From contig JAISAK010000033.1 of NCBI GenBank assembly GCA_031266695.1, positions 1 through 6,042 on the forward strand: a stretch of 6,042 bases of DNA, read 5' to 3'. The DNA is from Treponema sp. GTDB taxonomy: Bacteria > Spirochaetota > Spirochaetia > Treponematales > Breznakiellaceae. Both the position numbers and the translations under genes were made by a program. This document shows positions 1 through 6,042 of the stretch, in pieces. Positions within the stretch are counted from its first letter, which is position 1, and the number at the start of each line of letters is the position of its first letter. A model generated the notes under the pieces. The model did no database searches. It saw nothing but the letters and a program-made list of their open reading frames with translations, and was not told where the DNA came from.

Positions 1-150
1 AACCCCATGTGGTCTCCTTTGATGCAAGGTAGAACCAGTTTAATTTGGGCTAGATTTTTATTTTGGCGCACACCCCCCGTTTCACTTAGAAAAATTATGG
101 CGCAATGCGAGCTCTTTTCTTGCATGTATTTTTTGTATATCCTGTTATCA
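1..150. other. AT-rich upstream region of lepA, apparently non-coding
   Basis: This stretch is visibly richer in A/T than the genes. The plus frame stays open from an ATG at position 7 into lepA, but the 48 residues it would encode resemble no part of LepA and have an odd composition, so I treat it as leader or promoter DNA. No good Shine-Dalgarno sequence lies before the lepA ATG at 151. Weak -10-like hexamers occur at 136-141 (TATATC) and 143-148 (TGTTAT), the latter 17 bp after TTGCAT at 120-125. Either would place the transcription start at or very near the ATG. I cannot identify a confident promoter. Confidence 0.5.
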
Positions 151-1971
151 ATGACCGAAACTTCTTTAATCCGTAATTTTTGCATCATTGCCCATATCGA
201 TCACGGCAAATCCACCCTGGCCGACCGGCTTATACAAAAAGCCCGGCTGGTGGAGGATCGCGATTTTCAGGATCAGATTCTTGACAACATGGATATCGAG
301 CGGGAACGGGGAATAACGATCAAAAGCCAGGCGGTAAGCATACCCTATACGGCGGCGGACGGCAGGGAGTACGAGCTTAACCTGGTCGATACGCCCGGGC
401 ACGTTGACTTTACCTACGAGGTGTCGCGGGCCATCAGTTCCTGCGAGGGCGCCCTGCTCCTTGTGGACGCCACCCAGGGCGTGCAGGCCCAGACTCTTTC
501 CAATATGTACCTTGCCCTGGAACAGAACCTTGAAATTGTGCCGGTGATCAACAAAATCGATATGCAGGCCGCCGACATTGCGGGAACCCGGAAACAGATC
601 GAAAAGGATCTGGGGCTTGACGCCGGGGGCGCGCTGCTTGTTTCCGCGCGCCGGGGAACGGGGATCGATGAATTGTTCGAGGCCCTTGTAAAGCGCATTC
701 CCCCTCCTTCGGGCGATCCTTCCATGCCCCTGCGGGCGCTGATCTTCGACTGCCATTACGATCCCTACCGCGGCGTGGTGGTTCACCTCCGGATCTTTGA
801 CGGCCAGATAAAGAAGGGGATGAGGATTTCCTTCATGTCCAGCGGCTCCGTTTACGAGGTTGAAACAACGGGAATTTTCAGGCTTGCCCTGGTTGAAACG
901 CCCGAGCTTTCCGCGGGCGACGTCGGCTATATTATCGCGGGAATCAAAACCCTGGGCGACGTGCGCGTCGGCGATACGGTAACCGGCGCCGATAATCCCT
1001 GCGCCGCGCCCCTGCCGGGGTTCCGCGAGATCAAGCCCGTCGTCTTCTCCTCGATTTACCCGGTTGACTCAAATGATTACGAAGAGCTGCGGACGGGCAT
1101 GGAAAAACTCAAGTTGAACGACGCCTCCCTGATCTACGAAAAGGATTCTTCGGCGGCCCTGGGCTTCGGTTTCCGCTGCGGCTTTCTCGGCCTTCTCCAC
1201 CTTGAGGTAATCCAGGAACGGCTTGAGCGCGAATTCAACCAGTCGGTAATTTTCACCGCGCCTTCGGTAAAGTACCGGATAAAGCTTCGCGGTCCGGGCG
1301 GCGGCGCGGGCGAGGAAATTCTTGTTGACAACCCGATGGAATACCCCGACGAGGGGCGCGTCGAAAGCGCCGAAGAGCCGTATATCCGCGCTTCGATAAT
1401 CACCCCCTGCGAATATCTGGGGAACATTATGACCCTCTGCCTTGAAAAGCGCGGCGTCCAAACCAACATGACCTACCTTGATGAAAAACGGGTAGAGATG
1501 GTTTACGACATGCCCCTCGCGGAAGTGCTTTTCGATTTCTACGACCGCCTTAAAAGTATCAGCCGCGGTTACGCTTCCTTTGACTACGATATTACCGATT
1601 ACAAACCCACCGAGCTTGCCAAGATGGACATACTCCTCAACGGCAAGGCCGTGGACGCCCTTTCCCAGCTTGTCTTCAGGCCCAGGGCCTACGACCGCGC
1701 CCGCAAGGTCTGTGAACGCCTGCGGGACGAAATCCCCCGGCAGCAGTTCAAGATTCCCATTCAGGGCGCCATCGGCAGCCAGATTATCGCCAGGGAAACC
1801 GTCAACGCCCTGCGCAAGGACGTGCTTGCCAAGTGCTACGGCGGCGACATTACCCGCAAGCGCAAGCTTCTGGAAAAGCAGAAGGAAGGCAAGAAGCGGA
1901 TGAAGATGGTCGGCGACGTAGAGCTGCCCCAGAGCGCGTTCCTGGCCGTCCTAAAAACTAAAGACGAATGA
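151..1971 (+). CDS. lepA: Elongation factor 4 (LepA), ribosome-associated translational GTPase
   Basis: LepA/EF4 is a cytoplasmic GTPase that binds the ribosome and is linked to back-translocation and to 30S subunit biogenesis. The 606-residue product has the family's usual length (about 600). The GTPase domain shows G1 AHIDHGKS (residues 14-21), G2 RERGITI (51-57), G3 DTPGH (80-84), G4 NKID (134-137) and a G5-like VSAR (164-167). EF-G-like domains follow. The LepA-specific C-terminal domain is intact, with [13 protein letters not shown] (507-519), [17 protein letters not shown] (533-549) and [20 protein letters not shown] (562-581). I chose the ATG at 151 because the protein then begins [20 protein letters not shown], matching the normal LepA N-terminus; in-frame ATGs at 7 and 97 would add unrelated residues. 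No clear Shine-Dalgarno sequence precedes this ATG, so weak initiation or a leaderless mRNA is possible. The gene is convergent with the P83/100 gene. All motifs are intact and there is no sign of decay. Confidence 0.97.
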   Translation: MTETSLIRNFCIIAHIDHGKSTLADRLIQKARLVEDRDFQDQILDNMDIERERGITIKSQAVSIPYTAADGREYELNLVDTPGHVDFTYEVSRAISSCEGALLLVDATQGVQAQTLSNMYLALEQNLEIVPVINKIDMQAADIAGTRKQIEKDLGLDAGGALLVSARRGTGIDELFEALVKRIPPPSGDPSMPLRALIFDCHYDPYRGVVVHLRIFDGQIKKGMRISFMSSGSVYEVETTGIFRLALVETPELSAGDVGYIIAGIKTLGDVRVGDTVTGADNPCAAPLPGFREIKPVVFSSIYPVDSNDYEELRTGMEKLKLNDASLIYEKDSSAALGFGFRCGFLGLLHLEVIQERLEREFNQSVIFTAPSVKYRIKLRGPGGGAGEEILVDNPMEYPDEGRVESAEEPYIRASIITPCEYLGNIMTLCLEKRGVQTNMTYLDEKRVEMVYDMPLAEVLFDFYDRLKSISRGYASFDYDITDYKPTELAKMDILLNGKAVDALSQLVFRPRAYDRARKVCERLRDEIPRQQFKIPIQGAIGSQIIARETVNALRKDVLAKCYGGDITRKRKLLEKQKEGKKRMKMVGDVELPQSAFLAVLKTKDE

Positions 1972-1975
1972 GCCT

Positions 1976-1996
1976 CCGCGGAGCAGAGCTCCGCGG
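1976..1996 (+). terminator. Strong hairpin just after lepA, possible terminator
   Basis: A perfect 8-bp GC-rich stem (CCGCGGAG / CTCCGCGG) with a 5-nt loop starts four bases after the lepA stop codon. This is where a Rho-independent terminator would be expected. The downstream sequence (TATCTTTAGCTTC) is only modestly T-rich, so it is not a textbook terminator. It may instead stabilise the mRNA 3' end or be part of a repeat. Confidence 0.45.
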
Positions 1997-2017
1997 TATC
2001 TTTAGCTTCGCCCTTGT

Positions 2018-2037
2018 TCGAACGGAGGCTCGTTCGA
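2018..2037. repeat. Second hairpin downstream of lepA
   Basis: A 7-bp perfect inverted repeat (TCGAACG / CGTTCGA) encloses the 6-nt loop GAGGCT. The 8-bp palindrome GTTCGAAC at 2016-2023 overlaps its left arm. The segment 2023-2030 (CGGAGGCT) is also complementary to 1971-1978 (AGCCTCCG), so this hairpin and the one at 1976-1996 compete with a longer-range pairing. Function is unknown. Confidence 0.5.
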
Positions 2038-2055
2038 TAGGAAGTTTATAATACC

Positions 2056-2144
2056 GTCTGGTTTAATACCTATTTTTATAGGCATTGTCTTATTTGAGCC
2101 GGAGCAAGCGCGAACCGAAGGTTCGACGGGGTATTAAACCAGAC
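2056..2144. repeat. 89-bp element bounded by perfect 15-bp inverted repeats (MITE-like)
   Basis: The left end GTCTGGTTTAATACC (2056-2070) is the exact reverse complement of the right end GGTATTAAACCAGAC (2130-2144). The 59 bp between them contain two smaller hairpins: CCTAT-TTTT-ATAGG (2069-2082, overlapping the left arm) and CGAACC-GAA-GGTTCG (2111-2125). It encodes no plausible protein. It could be a miniature inverted-repeat element, another dispersed palindromic repeat, or a long bidirectional stem-loop between convergent genes. I see no clear target-site duplication. TAATACC also occurs just outside the left arm at 2049-2055. The inverted repeat is directly visible; the mobile-element reading is inference. 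Confidence 0.6.
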
Positions 2145-2168
2145 TTTCGAATAGCGCTTTGCCGCCCC

Positions 2169-2216
2169 GCGGTTTGTTACCAACCTGCGATTTGTTAAAA
2201 ACTTACGGTTTGCGGC
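2169..2216. repeat. Degenerate three-unit direct repeat, 18-bp period
   Basis: Units begin at 2169 (GCGGTTTGTTACCAACCT), 2187 (GCGATTTGTTAAAAACTT) and 2205 (ACGGTTTGCGGC, similar only over its first part). The first two agree at 14 of 18 positions. The array is flanked by complementary 7-mers TGCCGCC (2160-2166) and GGCGGCA (2214-2220), so the repeats sit in the loop of a possible larger stem. It lies past the 3' end of the P83/100 gene. No function is apparent. Confidence 0.4.
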
Positions 2217-2236
2217 GGCATTGGGGAATATGCCGC
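2215..2236 (-). terminator. Hairpin past the P83/100 stop codon, possible terminator
   Basis: GCGGCA (2215-2220) and TGCCGC (2231-2236) form a 6-bp stem with a 10-nt loop, beginning eight bases past the TAA stop of the minus-strand P83/100 gene. On the minus strand the next T-run (GTTTTT, at about 2198-2203) comes roughly a dozen bases after the stem. The right arm also pairs with 2160-2166. It is a weak terminator candidate. Confidence 0.3.
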
Positions 2237-2243
2237 TCCGGAA

Positions 2244-3869
2244 TTATTCCCTTCTCAGGTTCTGCGGATTAAGTATCACCGGCTTGCCGTCCTTGTCCTG
2301 GGTAAGGACTTTGTTTTCCTGAAAGATCACCGACGCGTAGGGGTGTATCTCTGCCTCAGACCTGGCTTGAAGCGCAAGGTCGGAATTGAAGCGGCCAAGG
2401 TTCAACACCCCTGTGTCGAGATTATTGGTAATGGCATAGATGTCGCTGCCGTTGACCCAGAGAAGGCTGTTCGGGTGAATATCGTCGTCCCCCTGCCTGG
2501 CCATTTCCAGGTTGTTGTTATTCACCTCAATAAGCCGGATTGCGCCGTTGCCCCTGTTCTCCCCGGCAATTGCGATTATTTTGCCCGAGAGGAAAGTAAG
2601 GGTTCTTACATTGACCGTATCAAGGGGTGAGCGTTTAAGTTCGCCGCCGCTGGACGGATCCAGCCTGATGATCCTGCCCAGCGAAGTGCCCGCGACTTCG
2701 ATGCTGGCGCCGAGAATGCCGGCGGCCTGGAGGGCTTCGTTGGCCAGGGCTTCCTGCTGATCCCGGGCAATGCTTTCACGTTCCTCCTGAGCCTCCCCGG
2801 TTTTCTGTTCGGCGAATTCTTCCTGCCGCCGGGCTTCGTCGCGGCGCCCGTCAAGATCCCGCTCCTGCCGGTCAAGATCCTCTTCCTGCCGGTTAAGTTC
2901 CTGTTCCTTTCTCTGCGCTTCTTCCCGGCTTGCCCTTTCCGATTCCTGATCCTGTCCCTGGGCCGCCTGCCCCTGATCCCGCGCCGCCTGTTCCTGAGCT
3001 GTCCGCCCTCTTTCTTCCTGAACCTGGGCGCGCTCCCGGGTTATTCTTTCTTCCTCCTGCCTTATGGCTTCCCGTTCAACCCGGGCCTTCTGCTCGGCCT
3101 CCGCGGCTTCCCGCTCCTTGAGGTCCACCATCTCCCTGCGCTGCTCGACACTCCTGTCGTCTTCCTTCCGCATTTCCTCAAGAACCCGGCTGTCCGTTAC
3201 CGCCGTAGTATCAATGGAACTCAGGCCGCCCATACCCAGCGGAATGATCATCAGGGTGCGGCCGGGCCACTCGTCAAAACGCATGGAAAGACCGGCCCTG
3301 TCGCTCGTCAAATTTTGCATAACGGGATTCTTGTAACGCTCGTTGAAATAATCCCAGTCGCCGCGGTAAACGGCGTTGTATATGGTCACATATTCGGCAA
3401 GCAGGGACGCGTCGCGGGCGCTGTAAGCGTAGGCCGTTTCCAGATAACCCTGGATGATGCTTCGAAGATTCCTGATGTGATCTACCCCGGTATCGACGCC
3501 CAGGCCGAAAATATCCGCGTCAAGTTTTGATCCGTCGCTGCCGGAAACCGAATGGATGACGAAATAACGGTTTGAATAACCGGGCCGCGCCGTACCCGCC
3601 CTGACTTCCCGTCCCAGGCTGGCGCCTATGTTCCATATCTGTTCCCTTGTTTCAATTCTTGAATGGGGGCCCTCGTAGTTGATAAAGGTCACGGGGCCCA
3701 AATTTTTCTCCAGTTCGCCCTGGTTAACCTGGGCGTACAGCAGCCCCGCCGTTCCGGTCATGATGAGGGCCGAAATAAGAACTTTGAAAAACAGCAGGGG
3801 CTGTTTCAAAACGCGGAATTTTGAAACAACAGCCCCGGATTTCAGTAACCTGTCTTTTTTCTTGTTCAT
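2244..3869 (-). CDS. P83/100-type spirochaetal antigen, secreted coiled-coil protein
   Basis: The 541-residue product resembles the P83/100 family of Borrelia and Treponema (Pfam Borrelia_P83; T. pallidum relative TP0486), whose molecular role is unsettled. Residues 1-46 form a long signal peptide: a basic n-region (MNKKKDRLLK), a hydrophobic core at about 24-45, and probable cleavage at LLYA/Q. There is no lipobox Cys. A conserved globular part (about 50-225) includes LGPVTFINYEGPHSRIETRE (57-76), the most family-like stretch. Residues about 226-376 are a charged Gln/Glu/Arg-rich coiled coil, with four near-tandem heptads at 324-351 (ELNRQEE, DLDRQER, DLDGRRD, EARRQEE). The C-terminal part (about 385-541) is rich in beta-strand patterns such as GRIIRLD and KIIAIAGENRG, suggesting a partial propeller-like domain. 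The ATG is set by CAGGAG 8 nt upstream, and a promoter lies within 60 bp. It probably acts in the periplasm or envelope. Family assignment comes from recalled sequence character, without a database search. Confidence 0.85.
   Translation of the reverse strand: MNKKKDRLLKSGAVVSKFRVLKQPLLFFKVLISALIMTGTAGLLYAQVNQGELEKNLGPVTFINYEGPHSRIETREQIWNIGASLGREVRAGTARPGYSNRYFVIHSVSGSDGSKLDADIFGLGVDTGVDHIRNLRSIIQGYLETAYAYSARDASLLAEYVTIYNAVYRGDWDYFNERYKNPVMQNLTSDRAGLSMRFDEWPGRTLMIIPLGMGGLSSIDTTAVTDSRVLEEMRKEDDRSVEQRREMVDLKEREAAEAEQKARVEREAIRQEEERITRERAQVQEERGRTAQEQAARDQGQAAQGQDQESERASREEAQRKEQELNRQEEDLDRQERDLDGRRDEARRQEEFAEQKTGEAQEERESIARDQQEALANEALQAAGILGASIEVAGTSLGRIIRLDPSSGGELKRSPLDTVNVRTLTFLSGKIIAIAGENRGNGAIRLIEVNNNNLEMARQGDDDIHPNSLLWVNGSDIYAITNNLDTGVLNLGRFNSDLALQARSEAEIHPYASVIFQENKVLTQDKDGKPVILNPQNLRRE
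2817..2900 (-). repeat. Four near-tandem 21-bp (heptad) coding repeats in the P83/100 gene
   Basis: These encode residues 324-351 as four heptads: ELNRQEE, DLDRQER, DLDGRRD and EARRQEE. The DNA is also repetitive, with a CTGCCGGTCAAGATCC-type segment recurring at 21-bp spacing on the plus strand. Such in-frame repeats can expand or contract by whole heptads without breaking the reading frame. This region is the centre of the predicted coiled coil. Confidence 0.7.
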
Positions 3870-3877
3870 TATCGTTA

Positions 3878-3883
3878 CTCCTG
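3878..3883 (-). promoter_or_regulatory. Shine-Dalgarno site of the P83/100 gene
   Basis: On the minus strand this reads CAGGAG, with 8 nt between it and the ATG at 3869-3867. It is the clearest ribosome-binding site in the window and fixes this start codon. Confidence 0.8.
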
Positions 3884-3894
3884 TACTTATTTAT

Positions 3895-3924
3895 ATTATA
3901 ATAGTGAGTCGGCTTTATAATCAA
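3895..3924 (-). promoter_or_regulatory. Sigma-70-type promoter for the P83/100 gene
   Basis: On the minus strand the -10 box is a perfect TATAAT (3900-3895). The -35 box is TTGATT (3924-3919, four of six consensus positions), separated by an 18-bp spacer. Transcription would start at about 3888, giving a short leader that contains the CAGGAG site. The surrounding DNA is notably AT-rich compared with the flanking genes. Confidence 0.7.
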
Positions 3925-3936
3925 CCAACCCAAGAA

Positions 3937-3981
3937 CCTGCTACGCAGGGGCGGCAGAGCGGACTCTTGAATCAACCGCCC
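3937..3981 (-). terminator. Hairpins after the propeller gene, weak terminator candidate
   Basis: Directly after the TAA of the minus-strand propeller gene, GGGCGG (3981-3976) can pair with CCGCCC (3954-3949). An inner 4-bp stem (AGAG/CTCT, 3956-3967) lies within that loop. A second hairpin, CCTGC-GTA-GCAGG (3949-3937), shares its outer bases with the first and is followed by TTCTTGGGTTGG, which is only a poor U-tract. Partial termination before the P83/100 promoter is plausible but not clear. Confidence 0.35.
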
Positions 3982-5847
3982 TTAAAACTTCAGGGTTCCT
4001 ATTTCCCGGCGGGCGCGGCGTTGAACTATGGGGGGCTGGTTTTCACCGGCGAGTAAATTGAGCAGCCTTACGCCCCTGTCGCTCAGGGGGGGGCCTGAAA
4101 AGCGGCAGAGGGCGCCGGCGGCCGACGCTATTGCCGTAAGTACCTGTTCGTCCCGTACCGTTCCGGGGGGGAAGACGGCGTTGCCGAAAGCCTGAAGCGC
4201 AAGGCCCTCGGGGTCGCAGCCGATGTTCCCAATGGCCTCGGCCGCGGCGGCTTTGATAAGGGATTCCCGGTCGCCTGAGAATACTTTGGCCAGGTAGGGA
4301 ATGGTTTCCCGTGAACCAATAAGGCCCAGAAGCCGCAGGGCGCGCAGGCGGTGGGCAACCTGTACCGGAGGATGGGTTTGAGAGGCCTGGGGGCGGTTGT
4401 ATTCCCCTTCCGCGGTTTCCATAAGATAAGCGGTATACTCAAGCTCGTCGGGCCCCACGGCGCCGGAATATATCGCCCTGCTTATGATGTCAAGCCGGGT
4501 ATTGAGTTCCGTTTCATCAAAGCGGAAATAGTAATCCGCCCAGGAGGAAGGGGGCGGGGCGCCGGTACCGTAGGAACCCTCCGGCGCGGGGCCGTAAAGC
4601 GAAAAATCCTGCTGCCGGGCGCGGTCCTCAAGTTTGTAGGCGTAGAGTATCCAGTCGGCGCCGCCGGAATAGAGCATACCGTCATCGCCAAAGGCGGGAG
4701 CATAGGCCGCGTTATTCAGCAGGGTAAACCAGAGCCGCCTGCCGTCTTCGGTAAAGCCCGTAGCGCCGGATTTGGAAAGAACGTAAATGCCCCGCTCGTC
4801 GTAGATCATGGCGGCCCTGTCTTCCGCGCCGGCGCTTCTTCCGGCAATACGGATGTGGCTGTCCCCGCTCCAGAGCAGGCTTCCGTCCTGCCCGGAGATA
4901 AGCGCGACCCGCCCGTCGTTAAGCGTTACCGCCGCCGCGCTTCCCCTGCCCGCCGCGGCAAGGGGCGGGGCGGGAAGCCTGAAGACAAGGTTTTGCTCCG
5001 GCTCCGCGGGGCGCGCTTCTCCGGCTTCCTCCGCCAATTCCGCCGCTGTTTTCATGCTCCGGTAATCAACAAATTCGGCGTTTCCGTTTTTGTAAAGGAC
5101 AAGAACCTTCCTTGCGCCCTCCGCGCCGCGCAGGGACGTCAGGGACTGGGGAGGGGAGGGGAGGGCAAACCTTCTTACCGTTCCGAAGGGGCTGATTCTG
5201 AGGAGTTCGTCCTTTTCAAGGCTTAGAATAATTCCGCCGCTCTGTTCAAGCGCGGGGCTGATGTCTATTTGTTCGTCGAAACTTCGTTCCCAAAGGAGAT
5301 GCCCCGATGCGGTATAACAGGAAATTTTTTTTCCCGTGGGTACAAAAATGCGGCCGTCCCATCCGCAGATTACCTGCCCGGAAAGGGGATTGTCGAGCCT
5401 GAGCCGCCAGATTTCCCTTCCCGCCCGGTTCACCGCAAAGAAATTTCCGTTGGTCTGCGAAATGTAGGAAGTTCCTTCCGGGGATCGGGTAACAAAGGGA
5501 CTGAGTTTGCCCCGGGCGGCGTAATTCCAGAGGGGCCTTCCCCCGGTGGAGTAAGCCTTGATATTTCCGCCGTCCAGGATCACCACCACCGACCGGGCCT
5601 GTACCGTGGGCAGCCCGGTTACCGCGCCGCCCAGAGCCTGTCGCCAGGCGGGTTCGGTGTCTAAGCGCCCCGGTTCCCGATCAAGGGCGGGCCCCTTTGT
5701 CTCCGCGGCGTTATCCGGATTTTGCACCCCCCTTCCGCTCTGGGCAAAAAGCAGGGCAGGCAGGAAGAAAAGAAAAAAATTCGCCGCGGCCATGACGGGC
5801 AAAGCCTTGCGGAAGCACGCCTTTCCGTGGCGGATTTTGCGATTCAC
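3982..5847 (-). CDS. Secreted PQQ-like beta-propeller protein with C-terminal HEAT-type repeats
   Basis: The product is 621 residues from the chosen GTG. A basic n-region (MNRKIRHGKACFRK) and a hydrophobic core (about 15-34) end at LLFA/Q, giving a signal peptide cleaved near residue 35, without a lipobox. Residues about 65-408 look like a PQQ/quinoprotein-type beta-propeller, with recurrent Trp-bearing strand motifs: GGRPLW (102-107), GREIW (143-147), GHLLWE (182-187), GSLLW (322-326) and GRRLWF (369-374). A charged, Ala/Glu/Pro-rich insert at about 265-285 interrupts the propeller. After a Pro/Gly/Ser-rich linker (about 418-435), the C-terminal half is helical; residues about 497-545 (LRALRLLGLIGSRETIPYLA onwards) look like HEAT or PBS-lyase-type repeats. 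The substrate or partner is unknown and enzymatic activity is not implied. The GTG lies 7 nt past the methyltransferase stop and gives a proper basic n-region. An ATG at 5793 is the alternative but would leave no positive charge; neither has a strong Shine-Dalgarno sequence. Confidence 0.8.
   Translation of the reverse strand: MNRKIRHGKACFRKALPVMAAANFFLFFLPALLFAQSGRGVQNPDNAAETKGPALDREPGRLDTEPAWRQALGGAVTGLPTVQARSVVVILDGGNIKAYSTGGRPLWNYAARGKLSPFVTRSPEGTSYISQTNGNFFAVNRAGREIWRLRLDNPLSGQVICGWDGRIFVPTGKKISCYTASGHLLWERSFDEQIDISPALEQSGGIILSLEKDELLRISPFGTVRRFALPSPPQSLTSLRGAEGARKVLVLYKNGNAEFVDYRSMKTAAELAEEAGEARPAEPEQNLVFRLPAPPLAAAGRGSAAAVTLNDGRVALISGQDGSLLWSGDSHIRIAGRSAGAEDRAAMIYDERGIYVLSKSGATGFTEDGRRLWFTLLNNAAYAPAFGDDGMLYSGGADWILYAYKLEDRARQQDFSLYGPAPEGSYGTGAPPPSSWADYYFRFDETELNTRLDIISRAIYSGAVGPDELEYTAYLMETAEGEYNRPQASQTHPPVQVAHRLRALRLLGLIGSRETIPYLAKVFSGDRESLIKAAAAEAIGNIGCDPEGLALQAFGNAVFPPGTVRDEQVLTAIASAAGALCRFSGPPLSDRGVRLLNLLAGENQPPIVQRRARREIGTLKF
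4086..4093 (-). repeat. 8-base homopolymer (poly-C on coding strand) in the propeller gene
   Basis: Eight consecutive G on the plus strand encode part of Gly585-Pro586-Pro587-Leu588. A second run of seven G lies at 4165-4171, in the codons for Pro560-Pro561-Gly562 and the end of the preceding Phe. The reading frame is intact here. A slip at the 8-base run would alter only the last ~35 residues. Confidence 0.6.
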
Positions 5848-5854
5848 ATCCCAA

Positions 5855-6042
5855 TTATCGCGCAAATACGGAAAGGCTTTCAATATGCGCGGTCTGGGGA
5901 TAAAAATCGTAGAAGCGCAGCTCCGCAAGCCGGTAGCCGCCGCCCAGCAAAACCGCGGCGTCCCTGGCCAGGCTTGCGGGATCGCAGGAAACATAGGCCA
6001 GCAGGGGAGGGCCCTCCGCCGCAAGCCGGCGCGCCGTACCGG
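5855..6042 (-). CDS. TrmA/RlmD-type RNA m5U methyltransferase, C-terminal fragment (5' end beyond window)
   Basis: Only the last 61 residues are in the window, and the gene continues past position 6042. This family transfers a methyl group from S-adenosylmethionine to C5 of uridine in tRNA (TrmA) or 23S rRNA (RlmC/RlmD) in the cytoplasm. The fragment holds the family's C-terminal signature: YVSCDPASLARD (fragment residues 16-27), in which the Cys (residue 19) is the expected catalytic nucleophile, then GGYRLAELRFYDFYPQT (34-50) and HIES (51-54 with the preceding Ala excluded), in which the Glu is the expected general base. The protein ends at VFAR and TAA (5857-5855). The motif is SCDP where E. 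coli enzymes have SCNP. Which RNA is modified cannot be told, because the FeS/TRAM-bearing N-terminal part is missing. The propeller gene starts seven bases downstream, suggesting co-transcription. Confidence 0.88.
   Translation of the reverse strand, partial: GTARRLAAEGPPLLAYVSCDPASLARDAAVLLGGGYRLAELRFYDFYPQTAHIESLSVFAR

Noticed and set aside
7..150. N-terminal extension of LepA from the ATG at 7 or 97
   Set aside because: The added residues match no LepA sequence, the DNA is compositionally non-coding, and the family N-terminus fits Met at 151.
166..786. 206-residue minus-strand open frame opposite lepA
   Set aside because: It lies wholly inside lepA on the opposite strand, with low-complexity composition typical of an antisense frame in GC-rich DNA.
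2111..2131. tRNA-like GGTTCGA motif
   Set aside because: It is only a short hairpin; no acceptor, D or anticodon stems can be built around it.
2169..2216. CRISPR-like array
   Set aside because: The 18-bp units are degenerate and contiguous, with no spacers and no cas genes nearby.
3720..3869. Lipoprotein signal in the P83/100 protein
   Set aside because: There is no Cys near the cleavage region; the end is LLYAQ, consistent with ordinary signal peptidase I cleavage.
3919..3977. Direct repeat AATCAACC at 3919-3926 and 3970-3977 as an operator pair
   Set aside because: It is only 8 bp long, one copy overlaps the -35 box by base-composition coincidence, and nothing else supports regulator binding.
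4351..5226. 291-residue plus-strand open frame
   Set aside because: It is antisense to the propeller gene, rich in Gly/Arg/Val without recognisable domains, and has no promoter or ribosome-binding site that I can see.
5848..6024. Upstream start at 6024 for the propeller protein
   Set aside because: It would overlap the methyltransferase 3' end in another frame and put 59 unrelated residues before a good signal peptide.

Overview
The window most likely comes from a spirochaete close to Treponema. The main evidence is the gene at 2244-3869 (minus strand), which reads as a P83/100-type periplasmic or surface antigen, a family known from Borrelia and Treponema. Two of the encoded proteins also have long basic signal peptides ending in LLYAQ and LLFAQ, a style common in treponemes. 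The coding DNA is GC-rich with many G/C third positions, unlike T. pallidum or T. denticola. A higher-GC treponeme is therefore an inference, and the species cannot be named from this sequence.

Layout. Positions 1-150 are AT-richer, apparently non-coding DNA upstream of lepA. lepA (151-1971, plus) encodes a complete 606-residue elongation factor 4. Positions 1972-2243 are a 272-bp convergent intergenic region packed with inverted and direct repeats. Three minus-strand genes follow, read from right to left: the 3' end of a TrmA/RlmD-type RNA m5U methyltransferase (5855-6042), a secreted beta-propeller plus HEAT-repeat protein (3982-5847, seven bases after the methyltransferase stop), and the P83/100 gene (2244-3869). 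The P83/100 gene has its own clear promoter and Shine-Dalgarno sequence in the 112-bp gap before it.

How the genes relate. lepA is a translation housekeeping gene and is transcribed convergently toward the P83/100 gene. The methyltransferase and propeller genes probably share a transcript. P83/100 appears to be independently transcribed, although read-through from the propeller gene is possible because the hairpins between them lack a strong U-tract. Both exported proteins carry propeller-like beta repeats joined to an extended helical part (coiled coil or HEAT), which suggests envelope-associated scaffold or binding roles.

I found no convincing new multi-gene system. The least explained DNA is the intergenic region. 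It holds a perfect 15-bp inverted repeat bounding an 89-bp MITE-like element, two strong hairpins with a mutually exclusive alternative pairing, and a degenerate three-unit 18-bp repeat. An 8-G tract inside the propeller gene is a possible slippage site.
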